Assembly (NCBI GenBank): GCA_021784375.1
Contig: JAJXSV010000125.1
Location: forward strand, 1-6,378
DNA from: Actinomycetes bacterium
GTDB taxonomy: Bacteria > Actinomycetota > Actinomycetes > S36-B12 > UBA5976
Direction of reading: 5' to 3'
Length of the DNA stretch: 6,378 nucleotides
In this document: positions 1 through 6,378 of the stretch, in pieces
Layout: each line of letters begins with the position of its first letter
How positions within the stretch are numbered: the first letter of the stretch is position 1
The notes under the pieces: model-generated
Seen by the model: the letters and a program-made list of their open reading frames with translations, nothing else
Database searches by the model: none
Told to the model about the DNA's origin: nothing
Made by a program: the position numbers and the translations under genes

Positions 1-510
1 CACCTTGATGCGTTCGTGCAGGGCCGCCTCATCGTCAGCTGGGAGGATCGCCACTGTCTCCTGCGCGATCAGGGGCCCGGTGTCGACTCCGGCATCGATG
101 AGGTGGACAGTGCTCCCGGTCTCCGGGGCAGCCGCCGCGAGTGCGTCACGCACGGCATGTGCCCCCGGGAAACTGGGAAGCAGCGCCGGATGGGTGTTGA
201 TGATTCGATCGGGGAACTCCGCGAGCGTGTTCCCGCCGAGGATGCGCATGAAGCCGGCGGAGACGACGAGCTGGGGCTTGAACTCCGCGATCGATGCAGC
301 GAGTGCGATGTCCCACTCCTCGCGGTCCGCGAAGTTGCCGGGCTCGACGACCCGCACGTCCACGCCGGACCTATCGGCGATCTCGATGGCCCCGGCGCGC
401 GGATTGTCGGTGACGAGTGCAACGATCTCGTAGTCGGCGCCACGCGCTTCGAGCAGGGCGTGGAACAGCGAGCCGGTCCCGGAGGCCAGGACCACGACGC
501 GCAGGGACAT
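1..510 (-). CDS. purN: Phosphoribosylglycinamide formyltransferase (GAR transformylase), C-terminus cut by window edge
   Basis: PurN transfers a formyl group from 10-formyltetrahydrofolate to glycinamide ribonucleotide, the third step of de novo purine synthesis, in the cytoplasm. I translated 170 codons from the ATG at 510; the frame stays open to base 1, so the gene is partial and probably lacks only a few tens of residues. The N-terminal nucleotide-binding loop SGTGS is at residues 10-14. The folate-site segment SAGFMRIL is at 84-91. INTHPALLPSFPG (104-116) supplies the family's catalytic Asn105 and His107. The DAGVDTGP block (139-146) supplies the catalytic Asp143. The spacing matches the Asn/His/Asp triad of characterised PurN. 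The start lies 9 nt after the stop of the upstream membrane-protein gene, with no clear Shine-Dalgarno, so translation is probably coupled. purH is the expected next gene, outside the window. Identification is secure. Confidence 0.96.
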   Translation of the reverse strand, partial: MSLRVVVLASGTGSLFHALLEARGADYEIVALVTDNPRAGAIEIADRSGVDVRVVEPGNFADREEWDIALAASIAEFKPQLVVSAGFMRILGGNTLAEFPDRIINTHPALLPSFPGAHAVRDALAAAAPETGSTVHLIDAGVDTGPLIAQETVAILPADDEAALHERIKV

Positions 511-519
511 GCGCGAAGT

Positions 520-1764
520 CTAGTTTGCGGCCACTTCCCCATCGGCCGGGGCGCTTGCCCGGTGCTCGCGGATGAGGTGCACACACGCCTCCAGCGCGAA
601 CGCGCCGAGCAGCCAGCCACCGCATGCCACGCCGGTCTGCCACCACACCGTGCCCAGTTGGGCGAGGCGTCCCGGGCCGAAGCCGCCGGCCCCGGCCAGT
701 CCGAGCAGTGCGCCCGCCAGTGCGCCGCCCACGACGACGAGCCCTCGGTGGACGAGCGAGCGATCGCCCCGCATCTGCCAGACCGCCGTGGCAGCCGCGA
801 GGAACGCCACTGCAGACAGCGCAGCAGCCGACCTCGGCAGGTGGGCCGGTATGAGCGCCAGGAGCGGCACGGGAGGCAGGGCCCCCATGCTCACCGCGGA
901 GAGTGAGACATGCGTTCCCGCACCCACCGCGAAGCCACTGCCGACGAGGGTGGCGGCAACCCACAGCAGCGCCGTGGGGACGAACACCAGGCACAGGCCC
1001 AGCACCTGCAGGCTGGATGTGCTGTCGGCGGATACAGCCGAGAGCACATCACCGAATGCGGAGTGGTGCGCCACTCCCAGAACAAGCAGCACGAGCAGCG
1101 AGCCGGCTCCGACGATGGCGATGAACGAGCGCAGGGCCCGACCGATCATGACCACATGCGGGGGCCGCGGCAGGGCCAGTTCCCTGTCCACGCCCCAGCC
1201 GAAGCCGACCAGCGCCACCAGCGCCGCACCGAGCAGATTGTGCGTGAGGGCCTGGCTGGCACCGTCCGAGACAGCGGCGATGACGAGCATCTGGGCTGAG
1301 ATAGCGGCAGCGACGGCGAATCCGAACGGTTGCAGCAGGTGGGAGATACGCTCCCCCGCCACCGCGGACACCAGCCAACGACCGGCCCGCCGCTGGAACA
1401 GCACGATCACCACGGTGCCGAGCAACGGTGGCAGCGAGAGCGTCGCGCCCTGCCAGCGGAGGCTGCCGCCGTTGGCAAGCAGCCAGCTCGCGGCGGACGC
1501 CCGCATGACATCGCCGAACCGGCCCGAACCCAACGGCGCGAACACCCAGGTGCCGAGCACCACAGCCCCCACGATGAGCAGCGACATGGCCGCTGCCCAC
1601 ACGCCGGCAACCAGCCCCGCAACCGGACCCGGCCAGATGGTGGCACCCGGCTCCGGCACGCGGGCGACTTCACCGAGCAGGCGCTCCCGCACGCCGGGGC
1701 GCTTGTGTGGCAACGGCACCACGTTGTCGCGCGCTCGCGCAGCGTCCGATTCGCGCAGGGCCAT
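520..1764 (-). CDS. perM: DUF6350 / PerM-like polytopic membrane protein
   Basis: A 414-residue integral membrane protein. The first ~45 residues are polar and probably cytoplasmic. Hydrophobic segments follow at roughly 47-75, 107-124, 147-165, 175-191, 208-231, 252-282, 311-330, 338-358 and 373-396, suggesting 8-9 membrane spans, and the tail is short and polar. The stretch at 275-306 (GSGFAVGAGTHVS, then GALPPVPLLALIP) looks like the conserved signature of DUF6350 proteins as I remember it. In M. tuberculosis the family member PerM (Rv0955) lies just upstream of purN and downstream of sucCD; it is linked to cell division and persistence, reportedly through the divisome protein FtsB. That function is transferred here by family and position, not shown by the sequence. 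The ATG at 1764 has a good Shine-Dalgarno (GGGAG on the minus strand, 1774-1778) with 9 nt spacing. No catalytic motif is visible. The family call is fairly sure; the division role is inference. Confidence 0.82.
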   Translation of the reverse strand: MALRESDAARARDNVVPLPHKRPGVRERLLGEVARVPEPGATIWPGPVAGLVAGVWAAAMSLLIVGAVVLGTWVFAPLGSGRFGDVMRASAASWLLANGGSLRWQGATLSLPPLLGTVVIVLFQRRAGRWLVSAVAGERISHLLQPFGFAVAAAISAQMLVIAAVSDGASQALTHNLLGAALVALVGFGWGVDRELALPRPPHVVMIGRALRSFIAIVGAGSLLVLLVLGVAHHSAFGDVLSAVSADSTSSLQVLGLCLVFVPTALLWVAATLVGSGFAVGAGTHVSLSAVSMGALPPVPLLALIPAHLPRSAAALSAVAFLAAATAVWQMRGDRSLVHRGLVVVGGALAGALLGLAGAGGFGPGRLAQLGTVWWQTGVACGGWLLGAFALEACVHLIREHRASAPADGEVAAN

Positions 1765-1860
1765 GGTCCAATGCTCCCATTCGCAGCTTGCGATCGGCGC
1801 ACGAACACACCGTGCGAAAGGTCAATGCCGGCAAGCGCATTCGCGCGAGGCGAGGACACC
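1765..1860 (-). promoter_or_regulatory. perM leader with Shine-Dalgarno and two small dyads
   Basis: This is the non-coding stretch between the sucCD terminator and perM. On the minus strand GGGAG (1774-1778) is the perM ribosome binding site. Just upstream are two inverted repeats: TCGCA/TGCGA around a 3-nt centre (1781-1793), and CGCACG/CGTGCG around a 7-nt centre (1798-1816). A TTGACC resembling a -35 box lies at 1820-1825 on the minus strand, but no TANNNT -10 follows at the right spacing, so I cannot name a promoter. The dyads could be an operator or leader structure, or chance in GC-rich DNA. Confidence 0.35.
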
Positions 1861-1899
1861 ACGAGGGTGCCGACAACGGATCGTCGCCGGCACCCTCGT
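1861..1899 (-). terminator. Hairpin terminator after sucD
   Basis: A perfect 12-bp inverted repeat (ACGAGGGTGCCG at 1861-1872 and its complement at 1888-1899) encloses a 15-nt loop. It begins 9 nt beyond the sucD stop on the minus strand. There is no T-run after the stem, which is common for actinobacterial terminators. Position and stem strength support termination or 3'-end stabilisation of the sucCD transcript, though read-through into perM remains possible. Confidence 0.75.
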
Positions 1900-1908
1900 C
1901 AGGATTCG

Positions 1909-2781
1909 CTAGAGCGCGCTCACGATCTCGCGCATGATGCGGGCGGTCTCGGATGGTGTCTTGCCGACCCTCACACCCGCCGCCTCCAGTGCCACCTTCT
2001 TGGCCTCGGCAGTGCCGGCGGAGCCGGAGACGATGGCGCCCGCATGGCCCATGGTCTTGCCCTCGGGCGCGGTAAAGCCCGCGACATAGCCGACGACGGG
2101 CTTCGTCACGTGCTCCTTGATGTACGCAGCAGCCCGTTCCTCGGCATCGCCACCGATCTCACCGATCATGACGATGGCCGCGGTGTCGGGGTCGGCCTCG
2201 AAGGCGGCGAGGCAGTCGATGTGCGTGGTGCCGACGATGGGGTCGCCGCCGATGCCGACGCAGGTCGTGAAGCCGAGGTCACGCAACTCGTACATCATCT
2301 GGTAGGTCAGCGTGCCCGACTTCGACACCAGGCCGATGCGGCCCTTCTTCGTGATGTCCGAAGGCGTGATACCGGCATTCGACACCTCGGGGCTGATGAT
2401 GCCGGGGCAGTTGGGGCCGATGATGCGGCTCGTGCCCTTGTCCTGGCAGTACTGGAAGAAGCTCGCGGTGTCGGCCACCGGGATGCCCTCGGTGATGACG
2501 ACGATCAGCGGGATCTCGGCGTCGATGGCCTGGACGACGGCCGCCTTGGCGAACTTCGGGGGCACGAACACGACGGACACGTTGGCACCGGTTGCGGCCA
2601 CCGCTTCCTCGCAGCTGTTGAACACCGGGATGCCGTCGAGTTCCTGGCCGCCCTTGCCCGGCGTCACACCGGCCACGATGTTCGAGCCACCTGCCACCAT
2701 GCGTCGCGTGTGCTTGGAGCCCTCGGAGCCCGTCATGCCCTGCACGAGGATCTTGCTGTTGGCATCAAGGAAGATCGTCAT
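1909..2781 (-). CDS. sucD: Succinyl-CoA synthetase (ADP/GDP-forming) alpha subunit
   Basis: The alpha subunit binds CoA and carries the phosphohistidine intermediate of succinyl-CoA synthetase, which interconverts succinyl-CoA and succinate with nucleotide phosphorylation in the TCA cycle. The 290-residue product is full length for the family. The N-terminal CoA-binding Rossmann fold shows [11 protein letters not shown] at 15-25, followed by ITEGIP (96-101) and GPNCPGI (122-128). IGEIGG at 206-211 contains the conserved Glu208, and [10 protein letters not shown] (241-250) contains the active-site His246; both numbers coincide with the E. coli enzyme. The ATG at 2781 is chosen because homology begins at MTIFLDANS; the frame extends further upstream but there overlaps sucC and has no family resemblance. 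The start lies one base after the sucC stop (TGACATG), so the two subunits are almost certainly translationally coupled. Confidence 0.98.
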   Translation of the reverse strand: MTIFLDANSKILVQGMTGSEGSKHTRRMVAGGSNIVAGVTPGKGGQELDGIPVFNSCEEAVAATGANVSVVFVPPKFAKAAVVQAIDAEIPLIVVITEGIPVADTASFFQYCQDKGTSRIIGPNCPGIISPEVSNAGITPSDITKKGRIGLVSKSGTLTYQMMYELRDLGFTTCVGIGGDPIVGTTHIDCLAAFEADPDTAAIVMIGEIGGDAEERAAAYIKEHVTKPVVGYVAGFTAPEGKTMGHAGAIVSGSAGTAEAKKVALEAAGVRVGKTPSETARIMREIVSAL

Positions 2782-2782
2782 G

Positions 2783-3958
2783 TCAGGCACCCGCCGCCAG
2801 TTGGGCCACGCGGCGCGCGGCTTGGTCCATGGTCTCCACGCGTTCCACGATGGAGAGCCCTGATTCATCGAGGATCCTGCGACCCTCGACCGCATTGTTG
2901 CCGTCGATGCGGCAGACCAGCGGCTTCGTCACCTTCTCGCCCCGCGACTCAAGCAGTGCAATGGCCTGGATGATGCCGTTCGCCACCGCATCGCACGCCG
3001 TGATGCCGCCGAAGACGTTGACGAACACCGCCTTCACGTCAGGATCATTGAGCACGATGTCGAGGCCGTTGGCCATGACCTGCGCGCTTGCGCCACCGCC
3101 GATGTCCAGGAAGTTCGCGGGCTTCACGCCGCCGAACTCCTCACCCGCGTAGGCGACGACGTCGAGGGTCGACATGACGAGGCCGGCGCCGTTGCCGATG
3201 ATCCCCACCTGTCCCTCGAGCTTCACGTAGTTGAGGTCGAGTTCCTTGGCCCGCAGCTCGATGGGATCGGTCGCGGCCACATCGATGAAGGCCTCGTGCG
3301 AGGGGTGACGGAACGCGGCGTTGTCGTCGAGCGTCACCTTGCCGTCGATGGCGAGTAGGCGCCCATCCTTCGTCTGCACCAGTGGGTTCACCTCGACGAG
3401 GGTCGCGTCCTCCTCGATGAGCACCTTCCACAGGCTCTGCAGCACCTCGATGACCTGGCTGCGGATCCCGACCGGGAAGCGCGCGGCGTCCACGATCTCG
3501 GCCGCCTTGGCCGCGTCGCAGCCGACGAGCGCGTCGACGCGGATGCGCGCCAGGGCCTCGGGCTTGGTTCGCGCCACCTCCTCGATGTCCATGCCGCCCT
3601 CGACGCTCGCCATGGCGAGGTAGGCGCGATTGGCGCGATCGAGCAGGAAGGACACGTAGTACTCGGAGCCGATGTCAACTGCGCCGGTGATGAGCACGCG
3701 GTGCACGGTGTGGCCCTTGATGTCCATGCCGAGGATGGCGGTGGCCTTCTCGCGGGCATCTTCCGCGTCCTGGGCCAACTTGACGCCTCCGGCCTTGCCG
3801 CGTCCACCCGTCTTCACCTGGGCCTTGACGACGGACATGCCGCCGATCTTCGCGGCAGCCGCGAAGGCCTCCTCCGGGGTGTCCGCCGTGAAGGCGGCGA
3901 TGACGGGAACGCCGTGCGCGTCGAAGAGTTCGCGCGCCTGGTACTCGTACAGATCCAT
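2783..3958 (-). CDS. sucC: Succinyl-CoA synthetase (ADP/GDP-forming) beta subunit
   Basis: The beta subunit holds the ATP-grasp nucleotide site and the succinate-binding face of succinyl-CoA synthetase and partners with SucD. The 391 residues are a normal length. The opening [12 protein letters not shown] is the typical N-terminus. [17 protein letters not shown] (45-61) is the ATP-grasp phosphate-binding segment. EVNPL (189-193) and IDGK (204-207) supply the metal-binding Glu189 and Asp205. [11 protein letters not shown] (256-266), NFLDIGGGA (282-290), NVFGGI (314-319) and [10 protein letters not shown] (350-359) are the conserved C-terminal CoA-ligase blocks. The ATG at 3958 is preferred over a longer frame reaching 4192, because the extra 78 residues have no family similarity and would run into the divergent malic enzyme gene. 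A Shine-Dalgarno (GGAG, minus strand, 3963-3966) sits 4 nt before it. ATP versus GTP preference cannot be decided by eye. Confidence 0.98.
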   Translation of the reverse strand: MDLYEYQARELFDAHGVPVIAAFTADTPEEAFAAAAKIGGMSVVKAQVKTGGRGKAGGVKLAQDAEDAREKATAILGMDIKGHTVHRVLITGAVDIGSEYYVSFLLDRANRAYLAMASVEGGMDIEEVARTKPEALARIRVDALVGCDAAKAAEIVDAARFPVGIRSQVIEVLQSLWKVLIEEDATLVEVNPLVQTKDGRLLAIDGKVTLDDNAAFRHPSHEAFIDVAATDPIELRAKELDLNYVKLEGQVGIIGNGAGLVMSTLDVVAYAGEEFGGVKPANFLDIGGGASAQVMANGLDIVLNDPDVKAVFVNVFGGITACDAVANGIIQAIALLESRGEKVTKPLVCRIDGNNAVEGRRILDESGLSIVERVETMDQAARRVAQLAAGA

Positions 3959-3990
3959 TGGTCTCCAACTCGTCGGGGCAACCCTAACCG
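3959..3990 (-). promoter_or_regulatory. Putative sucCD promoter -10 and RBS
   Basis: On the minus strand TAGGGT (3981-3986) fits the actinobacterial TANNNT -10 consensus. A start about 6-7 nt downstream would give a leader of roughly 16 nt containing GGAG (3963-3966) before the sucC ATG. No convincing -35 box is visible at 16-18 nt upstream. The call rests on motif and position only. Confidence 0.45.
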
Positions 3991-4032
3991 CGAGGCCATG
4001 CCGGTCCCACGGCCACCCCGTCAGCGGGCGGT

Positions 4033-4049
4033 GAACGTTCGGTTCGACC
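4033..4049. promoter_or_regulatory. Palindromic site in the sucC / malic enzyme divergent region
   Basis: GAACGTTC (4033-4040) is a perfect 8-bp palindrome. It overlaps a second dyad in which GAAC (4033-4036) pairs with GTTC (4042-4045) across a 5-nt centre, and CGGT/ACCG half-sites flank TCG immediately to its right. It lies about mid-way between the two divergent starts, where a shared regulator could bind. I recognise no known operator here, and short palindromes are frequent in GC-rich DNA. Confidence 0.25.
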
Positions 4050-4134
4050 GGGGCAACGGGCCCGGAAGTGGCCGATGTCACCCCCGTTGACCGACGCGAG
4101 GGGCGAACTCGGCCATCCCCCCCCGGTGTGCAAG

Positions 4135-4147
4135 TACCGTCGTTCCC
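4135..4147 (+). promoter_or_regulatory. Putative leaderless promoter of the malic enzyme gene
   Basis: TACCGT (4135-4140) matches the actinobacterial TANNNT -10 consensus and is followed by 7 nt before the ATG at 4148. That spacing puts the expected transcription start on or one base before the start codon, as in leaderless actinobacterial mRNAs. Consistent with this, there is no Shine-Dalgarno in the 20 nt before the ATG. No clear -35 box is present. Confidence 0.5.
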
Positions 4148-5542
4148 ATGGCAAATACGAGCCCCGGCTACTCCATCATCATCCGCGCCCACGTCTCCCC
4201 GTCAGTCCACGCCAGCGGCGCGGTGGTGGCGGCCATCGCCCAGGCAGGTGCCGTCGTGACCGCCCTGGACATGGTGGATCCCACCCCCGGTCGTGTCACC
4301 CTCGACATCAGTTGCGACGCGCGCGATGCCGAGCACGTGAACATCGTCCGCGCCGCTCTGGACGCGCTCGATGGCTGCGAGGTGGACAAGGTGAGCGATC
4401 GCACCTTCCTCACGCACATCGGTGGCAAGCTCGAGGTCCAGGTCAAGGTGCCGCTGCGGAACCGCGACGATCTCGCGCGCGCCTACACACCGGGCGTGGC
4501 ACGGGTGTGCATGGCGATCCACAACAACCCCGACACCGTGCGCAATCTCACCATCAAGCGCAACACGGTGGCCGTCGTCACCGACGGCACCGCCGTGCTC
4601 GGGTTGGGCGACATCGGCCCCATGGCCGCCATGCCGGTGATGGAGGGCAAGGCAGCACTGTTCAAGAAGTTCGCGGACGTCGATGCCTGGCCCATCTGCC
4701 TCGACACCAAGGACGTCGACGAGATCGTGCGCACCGTGCAGCTCATCGCCCCCGGCTTCGGCGGCATCAACCTGGAGGACATCGCCGCCCCGCGCTGCTT
4801 CGAGGTGGAGGCCCGGCTGCGCGAACTCCTCGACATCCCGGTCTTCCACGATGACCAGCACGGCACTGCCATCGTGGTGGTGGCCGCGCTCAAGAACGCA
4901 TTGCGCATCACCGGCCAACCGATCGCAGACCTCAAGGTCGTCATGGTGGGTGCTGGTGCGGCCGGTCAGGCCGTCGCCAACCTGCTGCACCTCAGCGGCG
5001 TCAGGGACATCACGCTGTTCGACAGCAAGGGTGCGATCCACAAGGGCCGCACCGACCTCGATCCCTTCAAGCGGGAGCTCACCGAGTGGACGAATCCGCG
5101 CGGCCTCACCGGCTCACTCAAGGAGGGCATTGTCGGTGCCGACATGTTCGTCGGGCTGAGCGCCCCCAACCTGCTGACGGGTGCCGACATCGCCAAGATG
5201 AGCAGCACGGCCATCGTCTTCGCGCTGGCGAACCCCGACCCGGAGGTCGACCCCATCGAGGCCGCCAAGCACGCGAAGGTCGTCGCCACCGGTCGCAGTG
5301 ACTTCCCCAACCAGATCAACAACGTGCTGGCCTTCCCGGGCATCTTCCGTGGACTGCTCGACGCGCACGCACACAAGATCACCGACGACGCGCTGCTGGC
5401 CGCCGCCGACGCGATCGCCGGCTGCGTGAGCGACAGCGAGTTGAGCGCGGTGTACATCGTGCCCAGCGTGTTCCACCCGGAGATCGGCAAGCGCGTCGCG
5501 GCTGCCGTGAAGGGCGCCGTAGGCGGCGTACACCACATCTGA
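4148..5542 (+). CDS. Malic enzyme (NAD(P)-dependent oxidative decarboxylase) with N-terminal ACT-like domain
   Basis: The enzyme converts malate to pyruvate and CO2 with reduction of NAD(P)+, linking the TCA cycle to pyruvate. Of the 464 residues, about 8-80 form an ACT-like regulatory domain ([10 protein letters not shown], then a repeat of hydrophobic strands and helices). The catalytic malic domain follows: AYTPGVA holds the general acid Tyr113, EGKAALFK holds the general base Lys168, NLEDI (208-212) and HDDQHGTA (234-241) supply metal ligands Glu210, Asp211 and Asp236. The intervals between these residues equal those I recall for the catalytic part of E. coli MaeB. The Rossmann loop VGAGAAG is at 267-273, DSKG at 292-295, ANPDPEV at 361-367 and [18 protein letters not shown] at 381-398. 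There is no phosphotransacetylase-like C-terminal extension as in MaeB. Coenzyme preference is not decidable from the motifs, so I give no symbol. It is divergent from sucCD and convergent with the M23 gene. Confidence 0.96.
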   Translation: MANTSPGYSIIIRAHVSPSVHASGAVVAAIAQAGAVVTALDMVDPTPGRVTLDISCDARDAEHVNIVRAALDALDGCEVDKVSDRTFLTHIGGKLEVQVKVPLRNRDDLARAYTPGVARVCMAIHNNPDTVRNLTIKRNTVAVVTDGTAVLGLGDIGPMAAMPVMEGKAALFKKFADVDAWPICLDTKDVDEIVRTVQLIAPGFGGINLEDIAAPRCFEVEARLRELLDIPVFHDDQHGTAIVVVAALKNALRITGQPIADLKVVMVGAGAAGQAVANLLHLSGVRDITLFDSKGAIHKGRTDLDPFKRELTEWTNPRGLTGSLKEGIVGADMFVGLSAPNLLTGADIAKMSSTAIVFALANPDPEVDPIEAAKHAKVVATGRSDFPNQINNVLAFPGIFRGLLDAHAHKITDDALLAAADAIAGCVSDSELSAVYIVPSVFHPEIGKRVAAAVKGAVGGVHHI

Positions 5543-5548
5543 GAAGCC

Positions 5549-5609
5549 GCTGACGGCTCCTGTCTTCACGGAATGCGCAGGCATTTTCGTGAAGATAGGA
5601 GCCGTCAGC
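5549..5609. terminator. Very long bidirectional hairpin between convergent genes
   Basis: Bases 5549-5570 pair with 5588-5609 as a 22-bp stem with only one non-Watson-Crick position (5562/5596, a G-U in plus-strand RNA). Inside it, AATGC (5572-5576) pairs with GCATT (5581-5585) around the tetraloop GCAG. The structure starts 6 nt after the malic enzyme stop and ends 12 nt before the end of the M23 coding region on the minus strand, so it can serve both transcripts as terminator. Only a weak T-rich run (GTTTGT, 5611-5616) follows on the plus strand. It is much longer than is needed for termination. Confidence 0.8.
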
Positions 5610-5621
5610 CGTTTGTCGGGA

Positions 5622-6359
5622 TCAGACTTGGGACAGCGTCTCGATGCGCGAATGCGCCCAGGCTGGCGAAGGTCCGGCGAGGCCGCGGTGCGGCCCCCAG
5701 AGGAAGGTCGTGGGGTCGGTCGGGAAGCCGTCCTTGCGCACTTCGAGGTGCAGGTGCGGACCCGTGCAATGCCCGGTGCAGCCTACGTTGCCGAGCACCT
5801 GGTCGAACTTCACCTCGGCACCCACCTGGACGAGACGCTTCGAGAGGTGCGCGTACCAGATGTCGACGCCGTGGCCCCGCACCACGATGAGGTTCCCGTA
5901 GGCCCCGTCGTAGGTGGACGCGACGACCGTGCCGGCGACCACCGAGTGCACCGCCGAGCCGAAGGGCGCGTCGATGTCGATCCCCGTGTGGCGGTTCGAC
6001 CAGAGTCCGCGCGCGCCGAACCCGACCGCGATGCGACCGTAGGCAGGCGTGGCGAGATGGCGGAGGGCAACCAGGGCGCGGGCCCGCGAGGCCCGACTGG
6101 CTGCCGCGGCGCGCTGCTTCATGAGCTCGCTCGTGGTCGCTGTGAGCGTCAGGGCGGTGGCCGCCTGCGCTGCGCGCTCGGAGGCCCCGGGCAGTAGCGC
6201 CTGCAGACGTTCGCCCAAGGACGGCAGGGCCGCAGTGGCGGGTAGGGCGACGGCCGCGTCAGAGACGGACTTGGGGATCTCGAGGGCGGCGACGGGGTGC
6301 GTCGGCACGGCCGTCATCGCGGCGATCAGCAGTGCGATCGCCCGGGTTCGCTTCCCCAC
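5622..6359 (-). CDS. Secreted M23 (LytM-type) peptidoglycan endopeptidase
   Basis: A 245-residue exported protein. Residues 1-25 look like a Sec signal peptide: basic MGKRTR, then a hydrophobic core, with likely cleavage after VAA at 25. An Ala-rich helical segment follows (about 30-105), then the M23 domain (about 108-218). HTGID holds zinc ligands His124 and Asp128, WYAHLS holds His171, and GPHLHLEV holds His202 and His204. All expected catalytic and metal residues are present, so an active zinc metallopeptidase cleaving peptidoglycan cross-bridges is likely; the bond cut is unknown. Where most relatives have Ser or Thr, VGCTGHCTG carries Cys194 and Cys198 close to the active site. The start is GTG at 6359, directly preceded by an in-frame TAG, so no longer start exists; the next in-frame Met (residue 15) would break the signal peptide. 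No Shine-Dalgarno is visible. It occupies the place of Rv0950c in the mycobacterial order. Confidence 0.92.
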   Translation of the reverse strand: MGKRTRAIALLIAAMTAVPTHPVAALEIPKSVSDAAVALPATAALPSLGERLQALLPGASERAAQAATALTLTATTSELMKQRAAAASRASRARALVALRHLATPAYGRIAVGFGARGLWSNRHTGIDIDAPFGSAVHSVVAGTVVASTYDGAYGNLIVVRGHGVDIWYAHLSKRLVQVGAEVKFDQVLGNVGCTGHCTGPHLHLEVRKDGFPTDPTTFLWGPHRGLAGPSPAWAHSRIETLSQV

Positions 6360-6378
6360 CTAGTACCAGCCGTACCGG
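6360..6378 (-). other. Short upstream fragment of the M23 gene
   Basis: Only 19 nt are visible before the GTG start. On the minus strand they contain the direct repeat GGTAC-ggct-GGTAC and the in-frame TAG that fixes the start. No ribosome binding site or TANNNT box at leaderless spacing is seen, so any promoter lies at or beyond the window edge. Confidence 0.3.

Noticed and set aside
572..1912. A 446-codon plus-strand open frame antisense to perM
   Set aside because: Ser/Thr/Ala/Pro/Arg-rich translation without domains; the minus-strand frame gives a coherent membrane protein with a Shine-Dalgarno.
2782..2895. N-terminal extension of sucD to an upstream start at 2895
   Set aside because: The extra 38 residues are the out-of-frame reading of the end of sucC; homology begins exactly at the ATG at 2781.
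1330..2973. A 547-codon plus-strand open frame
   Set aside because: It runs antisense across perM and sucD, has low-complexity His/Arg/Asp/Gly-rich composition and no recognisable domain; it is the shadow of GC-rich coding on the other strand.
4111..4124. Run of C residues before the malic enzyme start
   Set aside because: An 8-9 base C tract in very GC-rich intergenic DNA; at most a slippage-prone site upstream of the coding region, with no sign of phase variation.
3959..4192. N-terminal extension of sucC to an upstream start at 4192
   Set aside because: The added residues have no SucC similarity, overlap the malic enzyme coding region, and the ATG at 3958 has its own Shine-Dalgarno and the family's standard N-terminus.
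4202..5041. A 279-codon minus-strand frame inside the malic enzyme gene
   Set aside because: His/Asp/Val/Gly-rich shadow translation with no domain; the plus-strand frame has every malic enzyme motif.
5589..6197. A 202-codon plus-strand frame opposite the M23 gene
   Set aside because: It starts inside the hairpin, has Arg/Gly/Val-rich shadow composition and no motifs, while the minus strand has a signal peptide and complete M23 active site.

Overview
The window looks like ordinary chromosome from a high-GC member of the Actinomycetota. Base composition is uniformly GC-rich with strong G/C third-position codon bias. The gene order sucC-sucD-perM-purN, with a secreted M23 peptidase gene on the far side of sucC, closely resembles what I recall of the Mycobacterium tuberculosis Rv0950c-Rv0957 region (M23 protein, sucC, sucD, Rv0953c, Rv0954, perM, purN, purH). 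I see no mobile element, CRISPR array, tRNA or rRNA, and no composition break suggesting transfer. The lineage cannot be set more finely by reading alone.

Layout, left to right. Positions 1-510 (minus) hold the first 170 codons of purN, cut by the window edge. Positions 520-1764 (minus) hold a polytopic membrane protein of the DUF6350/PerM family that ends 9 nt before purN. Positions 1765-1908 are a short intergenic stretch with a strong hairpin after sucD and two small dyads before perM. Positions 1909-2781 and 2783-3958 (minus) are sucD and sucC, one base apart. Positions 3959-4147 are a divergent control region. Positions 4148-5542 (plus) encode a malic enzyme with an N-terminal ACT-like domain. 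Positions 5543-5621 hold a very long hairpin between two convergent genes. Positions 5622-6359 (minus) encode a secreted M23/LytM-type peptidase.

The metabolic core is a C4 node. SucCD interconverts succinyl-CoA and succinate with nucleotide phosphorylation, and the divergently transcribed malic enzyme decarboxylates malate to pyruvate. Next to it lie two envelope genes, the PerM-like protein (linked to division in mycobacteria) and the M23 peptidase, and the start of a purine-synthesis operon (purN, probably followed by purH outside the window).

I found no previously undescribed system. The points most worth a second look are the unusually long hairpin at 5549-5609, the malic enzyme gene placed between the M23 gene and sucC, its ACT domain, and its apparent leaderless promoter.
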